7,439 nucleotides of DNA from Planctomycetota bacterium (lineage in GTDB: Bacteria; Planctomycetota; Brocadiia; Brocadiales; Bathyanammoxibiaceae). The stretch lies in assembly GCA_030623665.1 (NCBI GenBank), contig JAUXLO010000088.1, positions 1 through 7,439 of the forward strand, in the 5' to 3' direction. The first letter of the stretch is position 1. Every line of letters begins with the position of its first letter. The translations under genes were made by a program, and so were the position numbers. Positions 1-6,312 of this stretch are shown here, piece by piece. Under the pieces are notes generated by a model. The model was given only the letters and a program-made list of their open reading frames with translations, was not told where the DNA came from and searched no databases.

Positions 1-3000
1 CTGAATACAGGCGGGTCCCGGGCTGGCTCCCACCGGTGTGACCGCCCCCCACCTCAGGCCCTGTCTGTGCTTCACCTCCTCCAGTGCTACTTTCCCTGCC
101 TGCGGATGGGATGGCTCCCGGTTCCGCACCACCAGCTTCACTTCCAGGTTTCTGCCCCTGAGTATCGCCCGGTCCTTTGGACAACCCCTTGCCTTCTCCC
201 CGGCCCTGTTTCTGCGGTCCTTCCTGGCCCCTCCCAGCCCCCTCCTTAATACCCTGTTCCTGCTCACTACCAGAGCGGCGCTGTAATGAATCTGCACGCG
301 CTATCCTCTCTAATCTTTCAAGGTCGTACGAGATGTTCTTGGCGGCACGCCGTATCTCTTTCCGCAACTGATTAATATCCATCGCCTCACCACCCCCTGC
401 GCCTTTAGGGGCACTTCCAGGCCTCATGGCGCCCTTACCCCGGGTTGCCATGGCCACCCTCTGCTCTCCTGATTCTGAGCCACCTTCTGCGCCCTGAGTG
501 GATCCCATCTGAGAACCTCCCTGTTCCCCGCCGCTACTACCGGCTTCACCTGCACCACTATCGGAGCCGGAGGCCCTGGATGCAGTCTGCTGCCCCTCAG
601 ACCTACCAGCACCTCCCTTAGAGCCGTCTCCGGACTCTTTGCCGCCACTTTCACTGCCCTTTCCTGCCCCTCCCTCGCTTCCAGGGGCCTGGGCCATCTT
701 TTTATCACCTGCCTTGGGCGCACCGCCTCCACCCCCTTTACCTCCTTTACCCGCACCACTATCGGAGCCGGAGGTCTTGGATGCTGTCTGCTGCCCCTCA
801 GACTTGCCAGCACCTCCCTTAGAGCCGTCGCCGGATTCTTTGCCGCCACTTTTACCGCCACTTTTGCCGCCCTTTCCTGCCCCTTCCTTGCTGCCCTGGG
901 CCTGGGCCGTCTTTTTATCACCTGCCTTAGGTGCACCGCCTTCGCTACCTTTACCGGCCTCTTCCTTACTTCCCTGGGCCTGAGCCATTTTTTCATCACC
1001 CGCCTGGGGTGTACCGCCTTCGCTACCCTTGCCGGCCTCTTCCTTACTTCCCTGAGCCTGAGCCATCTTTTTATCACCCACCTGGGGTGTACCGCCTTCG
1101 CTACCCTTGCCAGCCTCTCCACGGTCGTCTTTAGCCCCAGAAGGGCCTCCAGATTTCTGGGCATCTCCCTCGGGTTTCTTTACATCTCCAGCCTTGGCAA
1201 CCTCTTTGGCACCCTGTCTTTCACCGCCACCTGTCTTGTCTCCTTGTTCACCAGGTGCGCCCTTGCCCTCAGATTTTCCTGTTTCAGACAACTCTTCCTT
1301 GTCCTGTGACTTACCTCCCTTTGATGCCGTTTTGTCTCCTGTATCCCCGGATTTCTTACCGCTTTGACTACCCTTCTTACCTTCCCCTTCTTGGCCACCT
1401 TCCCGGCCCTTACCGGCCAGCTTCTCTTCCGCGCCCTTATCTCCGTCGTCACGTCCAGCACCACCCCCCTGGGCCATAGCCCCTTTGCCTGCACCTTCTC
1501 CCTCAGAGCCCTTATCACCAGCGCCCCCTGCCTGAGATAGCCCTTCAGTTTGAGAACCTCCTGCGGCCCCACCACCTTCTTTAGACCCTCTCCCGCCTTC
1601 GCCAGGTTCATCCTTTTTTTCGCCTCCATTTTCGCCTCCAGCACCGGGGGCCTGTGCCACGGATTCACTACCGGTACTGGCAGAGTCTCCCTCTTGCTGG
1701 GAAGAACCACCACTCTGGGCACTTGTACCACCCCTGGCCTGGGAGGGTCCCTGTTGTCCTTGAGAGCTTTCACTGCCCCCTGCCTGGGCCACCTTCTTTT
1801 CTTGTGTACCTCCCCCTGAGCCGCCCTCTTCTCCTGAGCCGCCACTGGCGCTACCCGCGCCTTCCTTGCCCTTACCACCCTCATCGCTGCCCTGCTGCTG
1901 CTTTTGAGGCAATGGATTAATGTCTATGGGAGGAATGGGCACCTTTAGTCTTTCCATAGCCTTTGCAAGAGCGGATTTTGACTTAGAATCTCCACCCTCA
2001 GAATCTCCCTGTTTTGATGCCTCCTCTTTGGAGGTATCTCCCCTGGCCAGGCTATCGTCGTCCTTGTCCTGAGGAGTGCTTCCAGACCCTCCTCCTGTTT
2101 GCTGTTTTTCTTCACTTTCCCGGCCCTCAATTCCCTGTGCGTCAGCGGTACCGCTACCGGACGTGCCGGAGGCCGCCGTCTGTTGTCCGCTACTACCCTG
2201 CCCACCTTCTTCGCCGGCGGAGGAGCTTGGCGCACCTCCACCCTGGCCTGAGGGCCTGGCGTCAGCGGTAGCGGTGCCTGACTCCTCACCCCCTGCGCCA
2301 CCCTCCTGTCTTGAGGCGTCACCTTCCTTTCCCGCGGTTTCCGATGATTCCCCCTGACCTTTCTGCTGTTCGCCGGAGGGTGAACCCTCTTTACCCTCAG
2401 TACCTTTTCCTCCCGCCCCTGCGCTGCCCGACTGAGGTAGCCCCGGCAGAGGCATTGAGGGCGGCTGCATCTGTGAATCCGACGGCGGCGGCATTAACTT
2501 CGCCAGCAATGAGGCTATAGAGCTCATCTCGTTTTTTATCTCTTTTTTCGCCTGTTGCTGCTGCTTGCTTACCACCTTCGATTCCTTCTTTCCCGCACCC
2601 CTGGTGGTGTCAACAGCGGACTTGCGGTCTGCATCTCTTTGTGGTTGCGTATCCGATGAAGACCTGCTGGCCGTTTTCTTGCCCTTGTCGAGCTCCTCCC
2701 TCTTTTCTTTTTCCTTTTCTTCTTTGGCAGTTAAGGTCTCAGGGGGGGATTCGGCATCTAACGTCTGCACCATTTCATATTCATAAATGTCAAGTACTCT
2801 GTGGGCCTCAGATTCTCGATAATCCGTCAGTACCCTATCTTTATAAAGGTTGGGCAATAAGAACAGTATCAGGGGCAGGGCTATTGCCAGTGGAATCAGT
2901 ATCCAGAGTGTCCTCGGCGGTTTATGCGGCATGGCCTTCTTAAGGCGTTTATCATCGAGCTGCCCTACAACATCAGCAATGAGTACGCTAGAGAACTTCG

Positions 3001-3333
3001 GCGGCTTTGGGTTTTTGGCACAATCAAGTGCCGTAATCAGACTCGCCTTGAGGTTCAGACGTTTGTCAATGAAGTACGCCGCGTGGGTTAAACTAATCCA
3101 GCTGGAATGCAGCCCGGTAAGTGCTATGGCCAGATAGACAAGAAAGGGTAAGAGGAACAATAAATAGAAATAAAACGATCCCTCGAGGAACTTCCCGATG
3201 ATGACCGCAGTCAGGGCCAGCGCCAAAGCAACCACCAGGATGTTAACGACGGCCTTCTCCAGCGAAAAAGATTATACCTTCGCTTGGCCTTATCTAGCTG
3301 TAAATACAGCCTTAACTTATCAACACCCGGCAT
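1..3333 (-). CDS. Giant membrane-anchored, repetitive Gly/Ser/Glu/Lys-rich protein (3' end outside window; apparent frameshift near start)
   Basis: The minus frame whose codons begin at positions 3k+1 is open from 3271 to base 1, about 1,090 codons with no stop; I checked it line by line. The best start is ATG at 3333 behind AAGGAGG, but that frame stops at 3213-3211 after 40 residues. Adding one T to the T5 run at 3265-3269 joins the two, giving at least 1,111 residues. In the joined protein, residues 1-24 are basic, and membrane segments lie near 28-47, 55-74 and 142-162. The K/R-rich stretch 75-141 should be cytoplasmic, placing the tail outside. From about 190 on it is low complexity (G, S, E, K, A, Q), probably disordered, with repeats at 742-890 and two less repetitive islands (about 454-485 and 985-1022). 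The N-terminal layout loosely recalls DUF4175-type membrane proteins found beside MoxR/vWA genes; this is inference from memory. Function unknown. It is second in an operon after the glycine-zipper protein. A pseudogene is possible but unlikely given the long open frame. Confidence 0.85.
553..650 (-). repeat. 98-bp direct repeat, copy 2 (block B)
   Basis: Second copy of the block at 754-851, with seven substitutions in 98 bases. It encodes KESGDGSKGGAGRSEGQQTA followed by SRASGSDSGA. It closes the repetitive stretch on the C-terminal side; after it the sequence becomes less regular and leads to a short helix-like segment. Confidence 0.88.
754..851 (-). repeat. 98-bp direct repeat, copy 1 (block B)
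   Basis: It is matched by 553-650 with 91 of 98 bases identical, offset 201 bases (67 codons). It encodes a KESGDGSKGGAGKSEGQQTA block followed by SKTSGSDSGA. Together with the neighbouring 26-residue unit it forms a larger A+B module present twice in a row, which points to an in-frame segmental duplication. Confidence 0.88.
878..1111 (-). repeat. Three tandem 78-bp units (26 residues each) in the giant gene
   Basis: The units are 1111-1034, 1033-956 and 955-878. The first two differ at 4 of 78 bases; the third is more diverged. Each encodes GKGSEGG(T/A)P(Q/K)xGD followed by (K/E)K(M/T)AQAQGSKE(E/G)A. A fourth, longer and degenerate copy lies at 751-665 (residues GKGGKGGGGAPKAGDKKMAQAP and onward). 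The unit length is a multiple of three, so copy-number change keeps the frame. Weaker echoes of the (K)xAQAxG core occur much further upstream in the protein. Confidence 0.9.
2138..2188 (-). repeat. Diverged third copy of the QQTAS motif of block B
   Basis: This stretch encodes GQQTAASGTSGSGTADA, recognisably related to EGQQTAS(K/R)xSGSDSGA in the two block B copies about 1.4 kb further along the gene. It suggests that most of the tail grew by repeated duplication of a few short modules, the older copies having decayed. Confidence 0.55.
3265..3269 (-). other. Homopolymer T5: probable frameshift site in the giant gene
   Basis: Reading from ATG 3333 gives a basic N-terminus ending ...KAKRRYNLF, then runs into TGA at 3213-3211. 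The -1 frame, which has TAA at 3274-3272, opens exactly here and continues with LEKAVVNILVVALALAL, a good membrane segment. Inserting one T in this run fuses them cleanly. The local codons AAT CTT TTT CGC are not a canonical X XXY YYZ slip site, so a sequencing error or a recent deletion is more likely than programmed frameshifting. Confidence 0.75.
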
Positions 3334-3337
3334 AGGG

Positions 3338-3344
3338 CCTCCTT
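3338..3344 (-). promoter_or_regulatory. Strong Shine-Dalgarno AAGGAGG for the giant gene
   Basis: AAGGAGG lies four bases upstream of ATG 3333, inside the 12-base gap after the preceding gene's TGA. It is the best ribosome binding site in the window. It decides the start of the giant gene, since the long frame alone would have to start at a GTG (3235) or TTG (3226) inside the first membrane segment. Confidence 0.8.
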
Positions 3345-3345
3345 A

Positions 3346-3858
3346 TCACTCATAATGGTCGGGAACCCATATCTTCTCTTCATAGGCCTCCCAGTATCCG
3401 GACGGTACAAGCCTATTCTCATAGTGCCCCTCAATTCTACGGTCTCCTTCCACCTTTTCCACCACCCAGACACGTTCCTTCTTGGAGGTGTCAATCCACT
3501 TCTTCTTCATCACGTATTCGTAGTGCCCCTCTATAAAACTCTTATCAGTAGGTTTGGACGTTGGGCCCAAACTCCCTTTCGCCAGCTCCTTCTGTCCCTC
3601 AAATAACTGCTCTTGCAGCTCCTTGGCCTCTTTCTCCTTCTGCTTCTTTTCAAGGTGGTCCTGTGCAAAGGCGCCCCCAAGGGCTCCGAGGCTCGCACCA
3701 ATAAGCATGCCAAGAGCCGGATTGCCTAGTGCCACTCCGATCCCGGCACCGATACCCGCACCACCAGCTGCCCCTACCCCTGTGCTCTGCTGAGCGCTGA
3801 GGCAGCCCGCGGACACAGTAGACAATAATAGACACACGGCCAGAAATATGCCCTTCAT
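3346..3858 (-). CDS. Secreted glycine-zipper protein, probable lipoprotein, with C-terminal HYE repeats
   Basis: 170 residues. Residues 1-18 form a signal peptide: K2, a hydrophobic core IFLAVCLLL, then TVSAGC. C19 could be lipidated, but position -3 is Ser rather than the usual Leu, and VSA|G also fits signal peptidase I, so lipoprotein status is open. Residues 27-65 are a glycine zipper (GAAGGAGIGAGIGVALG, then GMLIGASLGALGGAFA), as in 17-kDa surface antigen and OmpA-linked families that insert in or lie on the outer membrane. Residues 66-94 are a charged K/E/Q helix, likely coiled coil. Residues 108-170 repeat EGHYE (110-114, 143-147) and end in WVPDHYE, with aromatic WVV/WVP strands between. 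It starts the operon that continues into the giant membrane protein 12 bases on, so a joint envelope role is likely by inference. The exact function is unknown. The ribosome binding site is poor (GGGTGGGACGGG only). Confidence 0.85.
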   Translation of the reverse strand: MKGIFLAVCLLLSTVSAGCLSAQQSTGVGAAGGAGIGAGIGVALGNPALGMLIGASLGALGGAFAQDHLEKKQKEKEAKELQEQLFEGQKELAKGSLGPTSKPTDKSFIEGHYEYVMKKKWIDTSKKERVWVVEKVEGDRRIEGHYENRLVPSGYWEAYEEKIWVPDHYE

Positions 3859-3940
3859 AAAGAACCCGTCCCACCCAAATGAACAGTGCGTTAAATATCT
3901 ATAATGTCTCGTCGCAAAAGATCTTCCCGGCCCCTCAAAA

Positions 3941-3970
3941 ATACTATCACAATAATTGTATTTGTGTCAA
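3941..3970 (-). promoter_or_regulatory. Sigma-70-type promoter for the glycine-zipper/giant-protein operon
   Basis: A perfect -35 box TTGACA (complement of 3965-3970) is followed by an 18-base spacer and TAGTAT (complement of 3941-3946, four of six consensus bases). It lies about 80 bases upstream of ATG 3858, leaving a leader of roughly 75 bases. No clear operator palindrome was seen. Confidence 0.65.
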
Positions 3971-4077
3971 ACCTTTTAAGATTCGCAGGCTGGCCTTCCG
4001 GCACAAGGTTTAGGCAAGAAATCCCGCCTAGAGGCTAATTTGCGGTTTTTTTAGGCCTGACAGGACGCAAAAAGACC

Positions 4078-4106
4078 TTGACGCATACCTTATCCCCTGT
4101 TATTCC
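4078..4106 (+). promoter_or_regulatory. Weak candidate promoter for the DUF72 gene
   Basis: TTGACG (4078-4083), a 17-base spacer and TATTCC (4101-4106) sit about 100 bases before ATG 4206. The -35 is five of six and the -10 only three of six, so this is a tentative call. Confidence 0.3.
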
Positions 4107-4205
4107 CCCAATAGTGCGGCCCTGAGGGCCTCCCCCTGAAGAAGGCCTACACTGCGCTCTAACCCTTGATCAAGGCCCGGGGCGGCAATACCCCATGTAG
4201 CATCT

Positions 4206-4967
4206 ATGGGAAAGACAAGCACAACAAAAAAAAGAGCCGCGGCCCTTGTGGGAACAAGCGGCTTTACGTACAAACACTGGGGCAGCGGCGTATTTTACCC
4301 CATAAAACTACCCCAGCGAGAGTGGCTGGAATTCTATGCCGAGCACTTTGACACAGTTGAACTAAACGTGACGTTTTACAGGCTGCCCTCGGAAGACGCC
4401 TTCAGGTCGTGGTACAGAAGACCCCCTAAGACCTTCAAATTTGCCCTCAAGGGCAGCCGATTCATAACCCACGTCAAGAGGTTAAAGGACTGCCGTGAGC
4501 CCCTTAAGCTCTACTTTAAAAGGGCGCGTCTCCTTAAAGAGAAACTTTCCGTCGTGCTCTGGCAGATGCCCCCAGGATTCGGGAAGGATATCCCCAGGCT
4601 CAGGGACTTTGTGCACGCACTGCGAGTCTACAGGACCACGCGCCATGCCTTTGAGTTCAGGGATAAAACCTGGTTTGATGCAGGCGTCTATGAGATATTA
4701 CATGAAGCAGACATGACACTCTGCATGGCGGATTGGCCCCGCTTCAAAGTGGAAATACCTGAGACGGCGGGCTTTGTCTACCTGCGCAGACACGGCCCTG
4801 AGGGCGGCAGACTTTATGCCGGATGCTATCCCAAGGCAGATCTGCGGAGAGACGCACGAGAGATAAAGAAGTGGCTGTCTGCGGGCAAAGACGTCTATGT
4901 ATATTTTAATAACGACGCCCACGGTTGGGCGGTGAAAAATGCGTTGGCTGTCCGTAAACTTCTCTAG
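4206..4967 (+). CDS. DUF72 (YecE-like) TIM-barrel-type protein
   Basis: 253 residues, close to the usual family length. Family signatures in order: VGTSGFTYKHWGSGVFYP at 15-32 (the GTSG-x-Y-x-x-W...FYP opening), HFDTVELNVTFYRLP at 47-61, FKFALKGSRFITH at 77-89, the VVLWQMPPGF strand at 116-125, HAFEFRDKTWF at 147-157, VYLRRHGPEG at 191-200 and VYVYFNNDAHGWAVKNA at 230-246. DUF72 proteins are predicted TIM-like barrels. No enzymatic role is firmly established for most of them, so none is assigned. ATG 4206 is chosen because it places the GTSG motif about 15 residues in, as is usual, with a short Lys/Thr-rich lead; no good Shine-Dalgarno precedes it. It stands alone on the plus strand and converges on hemA, whose stop codon lies one base beyond its own TAG. 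Confidence 0.9.
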   Translation: MGKTSTTKKRAAALVGTSGFTYKHWGSGVFYPIKLPQREWLEFYAEHFDTVELNVTFYRLPSEDAFRSWYRRPPKTFKFALKGSRFITHVKRLKDCREPLKLYFKRARLLKEKLSVVLWQMPPGFGKDIPRLRDFVHALRVYRTTRHAFEFRDKTWFDAGVYEILHEADMTLCMADWPRFKVEIPETAGFVYLRRHGPEGGRLYAGCYPKADLRRDAREIKKWLSAGKDVYVYFNNDAHGWAVKNALAVRKLL

Positions 4968-4968
4968 A

Positions 4969-6312
4969 CTATTCTGAGGGGTTCGAAGGAAGGTCTGTAT
5001 TCCGGTTGCTGCCGGAGCGTTGACTGGTAGACGAATCAGTGCGGTCCGCATGGCGGATACCAAACAGCTTTTTTATGGTCTCCACGTACCGGCGACTGTT
5101 ACCGTTCTTTGCCTCCTGCTTCCCAACCTTTGCCGGCTCGTGCAAGAGCTTATTCAGTGTCCTCTCCATCGAGTAGACAACCTCTTGCCACTTGGTATCG
5201 TCCACGTCTCCTAGTTTGGTCCTCAGTCTGTCCAGCTCTTCCTTGCCCACCGCATGGAAGTGCTGTCTAAGGTTTGCAATGGTGGGGCCTATCTTCATCT
5301 CCTCCACCCAGGCCATAAAACGTTCTACCTCCTCTTCCACCATCGCCGTACACTTCTCCATCTCCCTGGCCCTGTCGTCAACATTCTGGTTTACCACATA
5401 CTGGAGGTCATCGATGTTGTACAGGTAGACGTTATCCAATCTCCCAACCTCCGGGTTTATGTCCCTCGGCACGGCAATGTCGATAAGAAATATCGGGTTG
5501 CCCTTGCGCAGTTGCATTGCCTCCCTTACATGGTCCGGGTGAAGCACATAGTGGGGCGCAGCGGTAGAGCTTATTACTATGTCGGCCTTGCACAATTCCT
5601 TCGTCAGGTCGTCGTAGCGCACTGCATTGCCTCCGAATTCCTCGGCAAGACCAACAGCCCTATCAAAGCTTCGATTAGATACCATGACCGTCCTTGCGCC
5701 ATGTTCCACAAGTGACTTGAGCACAAGCTCCGCCATCTCTCCCGCGCCTATGATAAATACGGTTTTATCGGAGAAATCCTGGAAAATCTTTTCCGCAAAT
5801 TCCACCGCCACAGAACTAATCGACACCTTTCCCTGGGCTATACGGCTGTTGGAATGGATGGCCTTGGCCACACCAAGGGCCTGCTGGAAGAGCTGATGCA
5901 TGGTCCTTCCGATCAGCTCACATGAGGTGGCCACCATGTAGGCCTCTTTCACCTGACTCACTATCTGCGACTCACCCACCACCATGGAATCAAGGCTGGA
6001 GGAAACATGAAAGAGATGCCTCACCAGCCTTTGGCCGCCGTAACAGTACATATGCTCCCTGAACTTTTCCGTTTCTATGCCGTGGAATTCGGACAAGAAG
6101 TCTATCACGGCCTCCTCATTAAGAGAGTCGTCCGGCGAACAGGCGTACAACTCAACCCTGTTACAGGTTGATATAATCACTACTTCACAGGAAGGAAACC
6201 TCTTACGCAAGAGTTCAAGGGCCTCAGCAACCTTAGAGGGGGTAAAGGCCAACCGTTCCCTTACATCTATGGGAGCTGACTTGTGGTTTAGTCCCACAAC
6301 TAGCAGATTCAT
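4969..6312 (-). CDS. hemA: Glutamyl-tRNA reductase
   Basis: 447 residues, a normal to slightly long family member. It reduces glutamyl-tRNA(Glu) with NADPH to glutamate-1-semialdehyde in the cytoplasm, the first committed step of C5 tetrapyrrole (haem) synthesis. Visible signatures: GLNHKSAPIDVRERLAF at 7-23; STCNRVELY at 48-56 with catalytic Cys50; SLDSMVVGESQIVSQVKEAY at 106-125; the Rossmann NADPH loop GAGEMA at 189-194; SNRS and STAAP in the nucleotide domain; then IDIAVPRDINPE and VYLYNIDDLQ leading to the helical dimerisation region. The last ~30 residues are Ser/Asn/Arg-rich and probably disordered. The start overlaps the upstream gene's TGA as ATGA, with GAGG seven bases ahead (6323-6320), so translation is probably coupled. 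No terminator follows; the gene ends tail to tail with the DUF72 gene. Confidence 0.97.
   Translation of the reverse strand: MNLLVVGLNHKSAPIDVRERLAFTPSKVAEALELLRKRFPSCEVVIISTCNRVELYACSPDDSLNEEAVIDFLSEFHGIETEKFREHMYCYGGQRLVRHLFHVSSSLDSMVVGESQIVSQVKEAYMVATSCELIGRTMHQLFQQALGVAKAIHSNSRIAQGKVSISSVAVEFAEKIFQDFSDKTVFIIGAGEMAELVLKSLVEHGARTVMVSNRSFDRAVGLAEEFGGNAVRYDDLTKELCKADIVISSTAAPHYVLHPDHVREAMQLRKGNPIFLIDIAVPRDINPEVGRLDNVYLYNIDDLQYVVNQNVDDRAREMEKCTAMVEEEVERFMAWVEEMKIGPTIANLRQHFHAVGKEELDRLRTKLGDVDDTKWQEVVYSMERTLNKLLHEPAKVGKQEAKNGNSRRYVETIKKLFGIRHADRTDSSTSQRSGSNRNTDLPSNPSE

Larger units (their letters stand above)
3859..4205. other. Divergent intergenic region, 347 bases
   Basis: It separates the minus-strand envelope operon from the plus-strand DUF72 gene. 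It holds the promoter at 3941-3970, a weak rightward promoter candidate at 4078-4106, a T7 run at 4046-4052 and a short GGCCC-TGA-GGGCC hairpin at 4118-4130 without a T tract. No convincing small gene, tRNA or riboswitch was seen. Confidence 0.6.

Noticed and set aside
553..1111. CRISPR array suggested by regularly repeated units
   Set aside because: The repeats are directly adjacent, in frame and coding, with no unique spacers of constant size between short identical repeats.
424..2322. Three minus-strand Arg/Ala/Val-rich ORFs (424-1164, 1180-1884, 1945-2322)
   Set aside because: All lie in one frame offset from the long open frame and are broken by stops. Their composition is what an out-of-frame read of Gly/Lys/Glu codons gives. 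They are shadows of the giant gene.
38..3137. Many plus-strand Pro/Leu/Ser-rich ORFs opposite the giant gene
   Set aside because: They are short, in several frames and proline-rich as expected from the complement of GGN/GAR codons, with no recognisable domains or ribosome binding sites.
4024..4052. Possible rho-independent terminator (CCGC ... GCGG followed by T7)
   Set aside because: The stem is only four base pairs with a long loop, and no plus-strand gene ends upstream of it.
4118..4130. GGCCC-TGA-GGGCC hairpin as a terminator or operator
   Set aside because: It is followed by a C-rich stretch rather than a T tract, and a five-base stem alone does not support a regulatory call.
4698..5063. 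Minus-strand 121-residue ORF across the hemA/DUF72 junction
   Set aside because: It overlaps two confident genes in another frame and has no recognisable motif.
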